Assembly (NCBI GenBank): GCA_009746045.1
Contig: RPFO01000068.1
Coordinates: 49,088 to 113,087 of the forward strand
Reading direction: 5' to 3'
DNA: 64,000 nucleotides
From: Mesostigma viride
Taxonomy: Eukaryota; Streptophyta; Mesostigmatophyceae; Mesostigmatales; Mesostigmataceae
The notes under the pieces are model-generated. The model made no database searches. It was not told where the DNA came from and saw nothing but the letters and a program-made list of their open reading frames with translations. Each line of letters starts with the position of its first letter. Position 1 is the first letter of the stretch. Positions 45,185-55,679 of the stretch are shown in pieces. The position numbers and the translations under genes were made by a program.

Positions 45185-47330
45185 CATTTGAACATCGCAT
45201 TCACTCCCTCCAGGGCAAGGACATGTGGTACCACCTCGACCGGCTCGGCGGCCGGCGGCAGCACACCCCGGCATGGAGCACACGGGGGACGACACGGCGC
45301 CGGTCAGCCTTGACCGCTGGTTGGCCCACAATGTTTCCAGGCTTGACCGGTGGGGCTCGCGCCCCCCCTCCGCCGCTTCACCCCGAGACGGCCGCCCGCT
45401 CGGTGTTGCCGGACCCCCGCCGCCGCCAGCGCCCCCCTCCTCGGCCGCGGACTACCAAGTCCCGGCCTTGCAGGAGGGCTGCCTTGCCACTGAGGACGTC
45501 CCCTTCACTTTGAAGGAACTGGACGGCGCCCTTGCTCGCCTGCGGTACGATGCGGCGGTCGGTGCTGACCACCTTTCTGCTGAGCTGCTGAAGACCCCTG
45601 ATCCGGCGGTTAGGGATCTTCTGCTGGCGTTCTGCAACCGTGTCCTGCTTTCTGACGAGCCTCCGCCTGCTGAGTGGCAGACGGCCATCCGCGTCATGCT
45701 GTACAAGAAGGGCTCTGCTGCTGACCCCGGTAACTACCGGGGTGTCTGCCTCCAGAGCGCCGCGCTGAAGGTCTTCATGCGCATGATGCTGCACAGGCTC
45801 CGCGCCGCGCTGGACCCACACCTGGGTGAGTCTCAGATGGGTTTCCGTCGTGGTCGTAACACTGTCATGGCTGTGTTTGTCGCGCGCCGGTTGATGGAGG
45901 AGGTGCGTCGCCTTCCCCCTCACAGTTTGCCGCTGGTCTTCATTTTTGTTGACTATATCAAGGCCTTTGACACGGTCCTCTGGGAGGCTCTTTGGGCCAT
46001 CCTAGCTCTGGATCGGGTGCCACCTGCGTTTATTGCTGCCATTCGCCGACTGTATGAGGGCTCACAGGCAGTAGTGCGGACTGCGGAAGGCACCACCCCA
46101 CCATTCCCCCTTCACCACGGGGTGTGGCAAGGTTGTGTCCTGTCCCCATACCTGTTCATTATTGTCGTGGATCACGTCATGCGCAGGGCACGTGCGCGCT
46201 TTACTGCTCTTAAGGGGTTCGAGCCAGGCTTGGACATCCTTAACGACAGCGCGCACGGCGGGGTTAGACCTGGTTATACCGCCTTGCCGACCTGATTTAT
46301 GCGGATGACACCACCCTCATCGAGAGCCCCGAGCACATTCAGACCTGGCTGGACTGTCTGGGCCTGGAGGCGCGGGCGGTGGGGTTGGAGATTAGTGTCA
46401 AAACTGAGGCGATGGTGATTGGGGCCTCCAGTACACCACCGCTGCCGCGCCTGCTCGATGGGACGGAGGTCCCGTTCCGCGACCGCTTCAAGCTGTTGGG
46501 GAGCTGGCTTCCTGACACTGCCGACGATGTGGACACCCGCATCGGCCTGGCCTGGGCCAAGCTCCGTTCGCTCAAACCCTACTGGCGCTCGAAGGGCCTG
46601 GGCGAGCACCGCAAGCGTGATGCTCTTCAAGGTCCTCGTCCTCACGGTGCTCACGTATACATGGCGCAGATATATATATACATACATGGCGCAGAGGCGT
46701 GGACAATCCCACTCAAACTGGCAGCTAGGCTAGACGGCACGGTTTACAGGATGCTCCGACAGGTCCTTAACGTAGGGTTTTCCGAGCGTCCGTCATCAGA
46801 GTCTTTGTATCATGGCATGCCCCGTATTTCGGACGAGATTAGGCAGCGTAGGATAGCATTTGTAGGACACCTGGCCCGCACCAGCCAGGTCGACACCGCC
46901 CTTGGTCTGGCCGGCCCCCAGCGGCTTGGCCAGCCAGGGCGACACATTCTGACCTGGCCTGGCCCCGAGGGCATTCCCAAAAGGGTATAGGGAAACCTGT
47001 CACGACCTACGTCCAGATGTTGCTGGACGACCTAGTCGGGTCCCAGCCCAGTTTGAGCACCGCATCCACTGACTCTCTCCCGTCTTTGGACTGCCATGCA
47101 GGACAAGACGCGGTGGAAGAGGATTGTCAAGGCGCACACGCCCGACCCTGTGGGCAAGCCCCCTCCCCCCAAGCGGAGGCGGCGTTTGGATGAGTAGTGT
47201 AGTTAGGATTTTCTAGACTAGATAGCTAGGAGTTAGGATAGTTCGATTACGCGGCTTCCTCCACCCCATCCATCATGGAATATATGTGCTCATGATCTCC
47301 CAACGGAGGCATGTTATATAATTTAATTTA
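45185..47330 (+). mobile_element. LINE copy E, RT nearly complete
   Basis: Contains the longest LINE RT in the window and the 3' tail with the hairpin variant (near 47285-47320) and (AATTT)n. The endonuclease is missing, so it is 5'-truncated. Confidence 0.9.
45225..47195 (+). CDS. LINE reverse transcriptase, C-terminal to the endonuclease (frameshifted)
   Basis: The first frame (45225-46295) holds TAIRVMLYKKGSAADPGNYR, GVCLQSAALKVFMRMMLHRL, LGESQMGFRRGRNTVMAVF, FIFVDYIKAFDTVLWEALWA and HHGVWQGCVLSPYLFIIVVD. One base shift near 46280 separates it from YADDTTLIESPEHIQTWLDC, the catalytic YADD (near 46299). The next part has PRISDEIRQRRIAFVGHLAR and ends at 47195 in DPVGKPPPPKRRRRFDE. A short AT-rich insert near 46655-46695 (IYIYIH) interrupts the post-RT segment. 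The enzyme copies LINE RNA into DNA at the target site. Confidence 0.9.
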
Positions 47331-47339
47331 ACCCTTAGT

Positions 47340-47378
47340 CCGTTAACCCCCCGACCTGTCGGGGGGTTTGACTAACGG
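47340..47378. repeat. perfect 11-bp hairpin within a longer foldback
   Basis: AACCCCCCGAC, a 2-base loop and GTCGGGGGGTT form a perfect stem; CCGTTA and TAACGG outside extend it. It looks like an intrinsic terminator but lies in eukaryotic DNA after the LINE end, so a cruciform or a transposon end is more likely. Confidence 0.7.
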
Positions 47379-48983
47379 TCGAATTTCGCGCCGCGCCGAG
47401 AGCGCCGCGCCACTTGTGACGGATGTCAGTGGTCCGGTGGGTCCGGGAACACTTAGGGACGAAGGTGATGCATAGGTTTGGGGGTAATATTCGCCATAGC
47501 CTGGTAATTACAACGTGCATTGAGAATGTATCACGTGACTTTGGCGGGAAATTTTCGCTCGCGCGCGCGCGTAATGAGATATGGCTGCCAACGTGCCGCT
47601 GTTACGAAATGTTTGCGTCTCACGGCTTGAAACGGTTCAGAATGTTGCTCAGAATGACGATGCATGATTTTCGTAGGTCAGGCACGGCCAGATTTATAGG
47701 GTTGGGAAAATACAGGTAGGAAAATATAACTTTCCTGGTCGTCAGTTCCAGATGAGTCATAGCTTATCATAGGTCGATTTCCTCCCTATGGCCGGGCAAT
47801 CTGCGCCAGCCCGGGCATCCAGTTTGGGTATGGGACGTCAGCTGCAGCGTTTGCTGAGAATGCGGACTAGTTTAGTAGCCATCTTTGCACGGAACATCGA
47901 CCTGGTAGTCATGGCGGATCATGAAGTATGCGGCTATGGCGGCCTTTGCATGTAGAGCATCAGTATGTGTGAGATATGAGGGTCCCGGCCAGCGGAATCC
48001 GGGTAGGGCATGAACGAGCCAGGTACGACAACGTATTTGCGTGTTGTTTGCAGCGGAATACGTATCCCATGCATTATAAATGACGATTTTATCCATGCAT
48101 ATTTCAGCAAGTTCCATGCCTGTTGTAAAGAGTGGTATTAGCCCTGAAAGTGCCCAGTTTTTGGCATTTCTTTGGAGTATACCACTCCGTCAGTGCCGGT
48201 AGGCAACGTGTTTGTATTCCAGCACTTTTGGCAGCCTTTGATAGCTTGTTATAATGCATTATTGTGTTGCATGTCATAGATAGCTGTTTACACGCGCGTA
48301 ACCCACACACATGTATGAGCACGTTATATAGGGGTAATGGGTTATCCGGGTGGTCTGACCCAAGGAAACCACCATTGGACTATCCAACTAAGTTGTCCAA
48401 TGTTGGTATTGAGATTCCCTGCCCTCCCTGGGAAGTTAGGGTGGGGTAGACTTTTCCTTGGGGAAAAAAGATCGTCTTTTGGCCAACTTTGACTGGAGCT
48501 ATCATCCAAATGCTTTGATAAAGCCAAGGTATTATTGCATATTCTGAAAGCCCTTGAAGTGTAGATACTCCTAGCATCTTAATTAATTAATAAGCACGTG
48601 ACTGCGTCACGTGGGTGCCAATACAGAGTAAAGGAACCTTCAACCCTATATACACAGTGAGAAGGAGGGAGGGCGCCCTAGCTTCTCTCACTGCCGCAGG
48701 TGGGCAGGCCACAGAGCGCTCTCTCCACGGCATGGTGCCGGGGCGCAACACTGTGGGTGCAATACAACCAGTGCAATACCATAGGTAGGCTGACGCATAG
48801 CTTATGCTACAAATGTGAGGTGGGCTCAAGACGTCGGCTAATTAAGGCGCAAGCTGATGGCCACAAGGTGCCAGAGCTAATTGAAGGTACTATAACGCTG
48901 TGCGCTAATATCGTTTCAAGTGCTGTAATGCCTAAGCTATCCCATCATCGATTGCCCCCATCTAGACAACTAGCTGGAGTGCT
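47379..48983. other. 1.6 kb without a recognisable gene
   Basis: No coding region or RNA gene is recognised. CACGTGACTGCGTCACGTG at about 48595-48613 is a palindromic motif also seen near 23768-23788, next to TTAATTAA repeats. Confidence 0.4.
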
Positions 48984-50432
48984 CTATCCCGGGGAAGCCC
49001 GGGGGGGCTTCCACAGTTTCTTGTTGACGTAGAGGTCCCCGCCCCGCCAGTACACTTGGGGCTTCTCGGGGTTGGTCTTGTGGCGGATGTAGTCGGGCCA
49101 CTGATCGCGGCGTTGCTGCTGCTGGGCTGGCGTCAGGTCGTCGTCAAGCGACCAGGAGGTGTCCACCAGCTTCTTGCGGCGAGAGAGGAACCGAACTCGG
49201 GCTGTGATGTCGCTGAAGGTGAGGACCACTGGAGGGGGCCCAGCCTTGGCCCGTGGATGGGGCAGGCGGTAGGCGCCCTGCAGTATCGCACCTGGCAGCT
49301 GCATGCGCGCCAAGAGCTGTTTCTTCAGCTCGTCGAGAAGAGAGTCTGGGGTCTCCTCCGGCAGCATGTCGAAGCGCCTGAGGATGACCCGGCAGCGGCG
49401 ACGGTCGCGGTCAGCGGCCTCGCGGCGCGTGTCTTCCAGCTCCTGGAGCTTGGTGGTGATGGCGGTCGTGGTAGAGGATGCCTGGCTCTTGAGCAGGTCC
49501 GCCCAGGAGGCGCGAGTCGAGGGGTCATCACTAGCCCTACCAGCAGGTTGGGCGGCGATGGTGGCCGTTCGCTCGGCGATCTCGGGGACCTGCGTGGCCA
49601 GGGCGTCTACCTTGGCGGCAACTGCCTCAAGTTTCACGGTGCCTTGGCCGACTCGGCCTTCCACCTGGTTAAGGCGGGTGGTCACAGTGGCTGTGGCCTC
49701 GGAAACTTTGGTGGCAATGTGCTCTTGCGTAGCAGTAAACTGAGGCTGGAGCTTAAGGGCGACTCTGGCTTCAATGTTGTTGACCTTGGCCGAGAGAGTG
49801 TTGAGTGGGCCGTCAGGCGCGTTCAGGGCGGCGAGCTGCTCAGCCATCGGCGCCAGCTGCTCCGCCACTGCAGCTCGGATGGAGTCCGTGCTGGGGGAGG
49901 TGCTGCTCTGCGGGGATGCTGCAGCTGCTGTGGCTGCCCGTCTGCGCTCATGCAGGAGGCTCCTGAGGCCAGCGTAGCCAATCTGGGTGATGTCGTGGGC
50001 GTCGCAGCGCAGGTAGCTGCACATGATGACTGCCTTCAAGTACGCCTCCGGTTCTTGAAGCAGCCATTCCCAGGCGGGCTTGGTGACCTTGTCGCCAGGG
50101 GTAGGCAGGAAAAGTTCGTCATGGCGGGCCAGGAACTTGATAACATCGTCACATTGTTCCTTCGTGAGCGTAAAGATTTCCAAGATGCAAAAATCCCGCT
50201 GGCCGGCGCCGAAGCGGCGGACGTCCCATTTGGTATGGGAAGTTCGGGTTTTCTTGGGAATGGGCGACGAATTTGGCGTAGAGCACTGCGTCGAGGGAGG
50301 CAGACCGGGGGGGAGAGCTTCGATCAGCGCAAAAAGGTTGGCGTCCGCAGGAGTTGATGTCGCACGTGCTGCTGTCGACGGGAATGCCGACGACAGCTCA
50401 AAATGTTTGTCAAGGCTGCGTTTTGGTGGCAT
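48984..50432 (-). CDS. LINE ORF1p-like protein, intact 482-aa frame
   Basis: An uninterrupted frame starting MPPKRSLDKHFELSS. Residues about 185-330 are heptad-like (AEQLAALNAPDGPLNTLSAK, LNQVEGRVGQGTVKLEAVAA), consistent with a trimeric coiled coil. RRCRVILRRFDMLPEETPDS begins an RRM-like domain. It ends in PPVVLTFSDITARVRFLSRR, SLDDDLTPAQQQQRRDQWPD and VYWRGGDLYVNKKLW, the layout of L1-type ORF1 RNA-binding chaperones. No ORF2 follows downstream. The opposite strand is also open, a composition shadow. A domesticated gene or a recent 3'-truncated insertion are both possible. Confidence 0.75.
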   Translation of the reverse strand: MPPKRSLDKHFELSSAFPSTAARATSTPADANLFALIEALPPGLPPSTQCSTPNSSPIPKKTRTSHTKWDVRRFGAGQRDFCILEIFTLTKEQCDDVIKFLARHDELFLPTPGDKVTKPAWEWLLQEPEAYLKAVIMCSYLRCDAHDITQIGYAGLRSLLHERRRAATAAAASPQSSTSPSTDSIRAAVAEQLAPMAEQLAALNAPDGPLNTLSAKVNNIEARVALKLQPQFTATQEHIATKVSEATATVTTRLNQVEGRVGQGTVKLEAVAAKVDALATQVPEIAERTATIAAQPAGRASDDPSTRASWADLLKSQASSTTTAITTKLQELEDTRREAADRDRRRCRVILRRFDMLPEETPDSLLDELKKQLLARMQLPGAILQGAYRLPHPRAKAGPPPVVLTFSDITARVRFLSRRKKLVDTSWSLDDDLTPAQQQQRRDQWPDYIRHKTNPEKPQVYWRGGDLYVNKKLWKPPRASPG

Positions 50433-50472
50433 TTGCAAAATACTGCGTTACAGCCGTAACCGATTATACTAG

Positions 50473-50499
50473 CAGATGCGTCTTGAAAAGACGCATCTG
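50473..50499. repeat. perfect 12-bp hairpin upstream of the ORF1p gene
   Basis: CAGATGCGTCTT, loop GAA, AAGACGCATCTG. It lies about 40 bp upstream of the ORF1p start codon on the minus strand, in what would be its 5' leader. Confidence 0.75.
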
Positions 50500-50747
50500 A
50501 TGCAAGTAGCCTGACTGAATTTGGGGCTCAGACGCAAAAGTTCTGAGCTCCGCCGTCAGCCATGTCCGCTCGTGGCTCGTGGCTCGTGCCAGAGATGTCC
50601 TAGCATCTTGGTTGGGGGTATTTGGAGTTGTGGCCTGTGAGTTATGATTTTTTTCATTTTCAGGGGTATGAAAGTGCCAAAAATGGGTCAGCGGACTATG
50701 GGTTAATTTAATTTAATTCACTCCCTCTCTCTTGCTTCGACTGCTAT

Positions 50748-50784
50748 TATTAATTAATTAATTAATTAATTAATTAATTAATTA
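50748..50784. repeat. (TTAA)n microsatellite
   Basis: A run of TAAT/TTAA repeats of about 37 bp, with (AATTT) repeats just before it at 50703-50719. Confidence 0.9.
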
Positions 50785-50910
50785 AGTAGCTTCCATCATC
50801 ATTCCGTCATCATTCCGTCATCGCGGCTCACAGAATGGCACCAGCCTTATGCTGGCATCTGCCACCCCTATAGTGACCCTATAGTGACCGCGGCCTGGGG
50901 TGGGGTATCA

Positions 50911-50993
50911 CCCTAAACCCTAAACCCTAAACCCTAAACCCTAAACCCTAAACCCTAAACCCTAAACCCTAAACCCTAAACCCTAAACCCTAA
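50911..50993. repeat. interstitial telomere repeat (CCCTAAA)n, about 12 copies
   Basis: Eleven perfect CCCTAAA units plus a partial one, with no mismatches. This is the plant/green-algal (TTTAGGG)n telomere sequence. The C-rich strand reads left to right, as at the left end of a chromosome whose body lies to the right. It is followed by 162-bp repeats. The sequence left of it (50850-50900, TTATGCTGGCATC and TATAGTGACC) resembles those repeats. Confidence 0.95.
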
Positions 50994-51047
50994 CACCGTC
51001 TCCAGACACCCACGGCATCCCCCCACCCTGGCTATCACCCTCCCACT

Positions 51048-51465
51048 GTGACTAAATTTACTAAGTTTACTATGGGTTTTTGGTTTTTTTTCTAGGAAAT
51101 TCAAGCCAGCTGCCATGAGGTCAAGGTGCTACAGGTGCTGTGTGGTACAGGGTAGCTATAGTGACCTTATAGTGACCATGGTGGTAGACTCTTATGCTGG
51201 CATCCCAGGGTGACTAAATTTACTAAGTTTACTATGGGTTTTTGGTTTTTTTTCTAGGAAATTCAAGCCAGCTGCCATGAGGTCAAGGTGCTACAGGTGC
51301 TGTGTGGTACAGGGTAGCTATAGTGACCTTATAGTGACCATGGTGGTAGACTCTTATGCTGGCATCCCAGGGTGACTAAATTTACTAAGTTTACTATGGG
51401 TTTTGGGTTTTTTTTCTAGGAAATTCAAGCCACCTGCCATGAGGTCAAGGGTGTGACATCCAGTC
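51048..51465. repeat. 162-bp subtelomeric tandem repeat, about 2.6 copies
   Basis: GTGACTAAATTTACTAAGTT starts at 51048, 51210 and 51372, an exact 162-bp period with nearly identical units. Location beside the telomere array suggests a subtelomeric satellite. Confidence 0.93.
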
Positions 51466-51520
51466 CCACCATGCCATAAGAGGGTGAGGCGTGTGGGATA
51501 TGGGACTAAGTCATTTCCCG

Positions 51521-51665
51521 TGGGAGACTATGTTTACTAAGTTTACTATGGGTTTTGGGTTTTATTCCTAGGAAATTAATTCAGGTGTGCACCACCAAAA
51601 AAACACCTGAATTTCCCAAAAAAAGAACCCCCAAAAAACTTAGTAAATATAGTCTCCCACGACAA
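51521..51665. repeat. imperfect palindrome derived from the 162-bp repeat
   Basis: The left arm runs GGAGACTATGTTTACTAAGT to ATTCAGGTGT; the right arm is its diverged reverse complement, ACACCTGAAT to TAGTCTCCCA. The central AATTCAGGTGT/ACACCTGAATT arms (51578-51588 and 51603-51613) are perfect. Confidence 0.7.
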
Positions 51666-52306
51666 ATGGTCATGAAAACGTAGTTTCCCACGGCAAAATG
51701 ACCAATAAATCCATCTCCCACGGAAAAGGCCATGGGGGCCGGCCAGCGGGGGTGCAGCGGAGGGGCGCGGACTGCCAAGCAGTGGCGGACTGCCAGGTGG
51801 TGGTGGGCCTCGGTTGTGAGGGCTTGCTGTGTTTTCTCGTGGTAAACTATATTTACTACTAAATTGATATTTTCAGTTGGAAATGGAGGTTTTATTCGAT
51901 GTGAGTGAGAGTGCATGCACAGGCTTGCATAATTTCCCGCAGACAAAACCCAAAACCTGTAGTTAGCTTAGTAAATTTAGTAAGGTGCTGGAGGGTCGAG
52001 CAGTGCGTGGGAGTTGGCGGACCCGGCGAGGGCCGCGCGGCGGGGTGTGCAGAGTGTTAGGGTATATTACCCTGGAAACTCGGACGATCTATGCAAGAAT
52101 CCCAGACAACCTGCGTCGATGCATGAGAGGTTTAACCCATAGTTAGAACTGCAATTCGAGACGAAATGAAAATTGTTTTCAGCATACATTGACGCGTTTT
52201 ATACTGCATAAACGAATTCATTAAAAAATATAACACGTTTACATTCGTTATCAGCTCGACAAGAGCGAAATGGCAAGCTCGTTGCCGTCGTCAACAAGAC
52301 GACACT
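51666..52306. other. subtelomere/virus boundary region, no gene seen
   Basis: A 121-codon minus frame at 51581-51946 has no recognised domain and overlaps repeat sequence. The viral block's left end should lie between about 51970 and 52250, where the sequence becomes AT-rich; no terminal inverted repeat could be recognised from one end only. Confidence 0.35.
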
Positions 52307-52879
52307 CTACTCCTTGTCCTTGGAGTGTCCAGTCAGGCTCTTCACGTACGAGGCGGAGTTCTTCTTGTCGCCATGGCCGTGGGAGCTTGACGCTCCCTCG
52401 CGGCTCCTCTTCCTGCCATTGGAAGTGGCGGTCTTTGCGTCCTCGAAACCCTTCTTTGCCTCCTCCCATGCCTTGTAGAGGGTAACGGGGGAAATGCCTG
52501 GCTGGCGCTTGGACTTGGAGAAGCCATCGAGGAATTCGTCGACCATCTTAACGCATCCGTCGGCTTGGTCGAGGCGAATCCACTCGCAACGGTCCTCGAC
52601 CTTCCTCGGCTTTGCCGCGTTCCTCTCGTAGACCCACTCGACGCAAATTTTTGGCGTCTTGCGGTCGACATCGTCATATCCGGCGTCGTGAATCTTGAAG
52701 ACCTCGCAGGTAGGTCCGGTGCCTCCAACAGCACCTTCGTTTCCGGAAAGAAGGGAGACCTTGTGCGTCAGGTGTGCGAGCTGGTCAGATATCTTTGTCT
52801 GGCCGTCCTCGAGACCATCGAGGATTTTTCCAAGCATTGCCAACGCCTTCTCGCAAGGCCCTGCGTTTCGGGAAGCCAT
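52307..52879 (-). CDS. unknown viral protein, 190 aa
   Basis: Starts MASRNAGPCEKALAMLGKIL; this ATG is preferred over one 99 bases upstream because the extension lacks viral-like features. The N-terminal 45 residues look helical (GLEDGQTKISDQLAHLTHKV). The middle holds KICVEWVYERNAAKPRKVED. The C-terminus is charged with a possible nuclear localisation signal (GRKRSREG) and a Ser/His/Lys tail. No family is recognised. It is the last gene of the minus-strand structural block. Confidence 0.7.
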   Translation of the reverse strand: MASRNAGPCEKALAMLGKILDGLEDGQTKISDQLAHLTHKVSLLSGNEGAVGGTGPTCEVFKIHDAGYDDVDRKTPKICVEWVYERNAAKPRKVEDRCEWIRLDQADGCVKMVDEFLDGFSKSKRQPGISPVTLYKAWEEAKKGFEDAKTATSNGRKRSREGASSSHGHGDKKNSASYVKSLTGHSKDKE

Positions 52880-53222
52880 GGCTACCGGCAGAGAGCTTGG
52901 CAACGTGAGATGCGTGACTTGCACGTGATTTTGCCTATTTGTGCACAATGTGCCAAGGTCCGTTACGTCTGCTGGCACGGCCTGGACAGGACGCGAAGGT
53001 GGCTGGACTTGTACAAGTGTCGAACTTGGCTAAATTTCGGAGCGATGCAAGTCTAAGGTGGCCTCTACCACGTGGCGAGTTCTGGGACGTGAATTTAGGT
53101 AAAAAGACTCGTAAGCATGCGAGTAATCAACTGGGTCACTTGTCAATCGCCTGAACGAGGTTTCTAAGGTATCCACGCAGGTAAATTTTCCGAAGCAACC
53201 ACCCATATATATTTCGTAGAAA

Positions 53223-53732
53223 TTACTTGCCATGACAATTGCACTTGTTGAACCCGCGAATCTTTTCAAAACGTAGGATGCATACAAAACCACCCGTCTG
53301 CACCGGTGGGAATTGAGTCTCGTTTCCGTCAAGTCTGTCAATGTACGACGCTCCTACCGTAATATGTCCTCCGTTTCTGAACAGGTGTGGGTTCTTTAGG
53401 TTAAAAAATGCGTGTTCGTTGATCATGGCGTAAGAAAGGATGTCCCCGTCTGTTCCACCCATGACAGTCTCGTTGCATAAAACAATGCAATCCTGTTGGT
53501 TATGCTCACCACCGGAGAAACTCGGGGAAACAAGCCCGACAATAGCACGGTCCTCATCAACAGGCACTGCGTCAACGTAGGCATAATGCACACCACCGCG
53601 CCATGTACTGTCAATGATGGGCGCCCTCGGGTCTGGTTTGATTCTAAATTGACGTAACCCGGTGGTGGAGTCAATCACGTTTTCAGAGGCCTTGGAATCT
53701 AGCACTATTTGATAATAAGTTGGGTATTCCAT
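53223..53732 (-). CDS. unknown viral protein, 169 aa
   Basis: A complete frame starting MEYPTYYQIVLDSKASENVI, with TYYQIVLDS-type beta-strand patterns and Gly/Asp loops (MGGTDGDILSYAMINEH, FRNGGHITVGASYIDRL). The composition is that of a small beta-rich virion protein. It ends GFNKCNCHGK. No family is recognised. It lies directly downstream of the adhesin gene, 33 bp away, so cotranscription is likely. Confidence 0.75.
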   Translation of the reverse strand: MEYPTYYQIVLDSKASENVIDSTTGLRQFRIKPDPRAPIIDSTWRGGVHYAYVDAVPVDEDRAIVGLVSPSFSGGEHNQQDCIVLCNETVMGGTDGDILSYAMINEHAFFNLKNPHLFRNGGHITVGASYIDRLDGNETQFPPVQTGGFVCILRFEKIRGFNKCNCHGK

Positions 53733-53765
53733 TGCTTTATTACAAATTGGAAGAGATAATAGTTT

Positions 53766-55454
53766 CTACGCTGGGATGGTGGCGGGAGTGCCCCACTTGG
53801 CAACAAGATACCCGCGGATCCGTTCAAGTTCCGCTGACGTCTTGGCGGTGTTGTAGATAAGGATCTCGCCAATCCACCCATCAAAAGCACGACTCGCGTT
53901 GGCCGTGTCTCCTCCAATAGCGAGATTTCCCGAACCAGTTGTAGGGTCCGATCCCACTCTGTCATAACCGGGTCGTCCGTCGAAGCGGGTGAGAAAGGCG
54001 TTTGTACTGCTGTTGCATGAAAGCGCCAGGACGTGTGCCTTGTTGTCAAAGAACTGAGCCCTGGTGCTCACGGTTTCGTATACAGAACCGGGAGCGAATA
54101 GGATAACGGTCTGTGCCTGTGACTGATAAGACATGAGATAACAATTGCCGTTCGACGATCCAAGCATATAACCTCTAATACCCGTAAAACTCCCTATTTC
54201 TGGATACGTTGCAGTCGTTAGCTGTTTGGCGACTATAAAAACACTCGCACTTACCCCGACCGCGTTCCAGAAATTGTTCACGGACTCCAACAAGCCAGAC
54301 CGCGAGTTAATAAAACGGAGGGACCGTTTCGAGTTCAGCTCCGCCGTATCCAGTGTCGGGCACTTGGCGGAAGTTGCCTGCGTCACGTGGTACCCGTTCG
54401 GCCCTTGTCGTTCACGCGCATCACGTTCCCACCTGTCGTGTTTTGCTGGGTTGTGCCCGACGTGTCGCTGAACACCGTGGCGCTGTCGGACGGATCGTAC
54501 CACGCGAACAGATTGGGGTCTGTTGCCGGGTTGTAATAGTACGTGAATGACAGCGTGTTGGATGATGCATTTCCAAGCCCTGACGTTGCGCCCGTCACGG
54601 CGCCCGCGCCCACGCTTACCGTCGTCGTGAAGTCCGACATGGTAGTGGTCACATCGAATGTGTACGTGGCACCGCTTCCCAGCAAGTTGGACACGGTTCC
54701 GTTGGTCACGGCGATGTCGCCCAACGTGAACCCAGTGACCGATGTGCTAAAAGTGGCCGTGATCGGATAAACAGCACCCGTCGGAGTTCCGGACGCAAGA
54801 GTCACCGACGGATTTGCCGAGTACGTGAACGACAGTGTGTTAGATGCCGCGTTGGCGTTCCCTGTCGATGCGTCCACAACAGCGCCCGCGCCAACGCTAA
54901 CGTTTGTGGTAGAATTGGCGATGGTTGGCGTCACTTGGAAGGCGTACGACGCCCCACTTCCGGTCAGGTTGGCGGCGGTCCCGTTGGTCACGGTGATGTC
55001 GCCCAACGCGAACCCCGTCACCGACCTGCTGAACGTGGCTGTCACGTCCACGGGTGATGAGGATGGCGTCAAGCCCGCGGTCGTCGCGAGGGTTACCGTT
55101 GGAGGTGGCGAATACGTGAAGACTAACGGAGTTGCTGCGGTGTTGCCGGTTCCTAGCACGCTGCTTGCTGCGTTCCTCCAACAGTGACTGTTGTCAGTGA
55201 ATAAGCTACAGCTGGAGTCACAGAGAATGTGTAAGAGGCGCCGCTACCCGTTAAACCAGATGCAGTACCATTTATGACAACGATATCACCCAAGGTGAAC
55301 CCGGTGACTGTTTCGCTGAATGCTGCTGTCATTGTAATCGGTACCGCGCTAGGATACAGTCCGTGTGTAGTTGTTAACGTGATTGACGGCGCTGTCCTTG
55401 CCGTTTGCGCTTCTTGCGAATCAAAGCAGGACAAATACCATAATCAAACGACAT
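53766..55454 (-). CDS. adhesin/fibre-like protein: Ig-like repeats plus LamG domain (frameshifted)
   Basis: Three bacterial-type Ig-like repeats are seen, each with an ITATFSTSVTGFTLGDIAVT pattern followed by NGTxSNLxGSGAxYTF. A C-terminal LamG/ConA-like domain follows: DPNLFAWYDPSDSATVFSD, then VGVSASVFIVAKQLT and AFDGWIGEILIYN. Such proteins bind host surface glycans or proteins. The frame changes near 55430, 55185 and 54395; each break would be closed by one missing base. The ATG at 55454 is chosen because no ATG lies in the second segment's own frame. It is next to the major capsid gene, so a virion spike or fibre role is likely. About 560 residues in total. Confidence 0.75.
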
Positions 55455-55679
55455 GGAGCTAATATAATATCATCGTCACATTATTTTTTAGAGTTTGGTA
55501 GCGGATACTTGAAGGTGGGGAGAAGGGGCAATGCTCGTCTAGCTGGCATTGTCATGGACAGACCAGAATCTGCCATTTCAGGAATGTCAAAAATCAACTT
55601 CAACCTGTTAAACGGATTAGCTGTGATGCTAGGGTCTCGAAAGTAGTCCATCGTTTGTCATTACACACGTATATATTTT

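Noticed and set aside
47345..47368. Rho-independent terminator
   Set aside because: The hairpin has the right shape but lies in nuclear eukaryotic DNA with no bacterial gene nearby and no U tract of adequate length.
49056..50357. 433-codon plus-strand frame
   Set aside because: It is the antisense of the ORF1p-like gene. Its sequence has no domain, whereas the minus strand has a coiled coil and an RRM-like motif.
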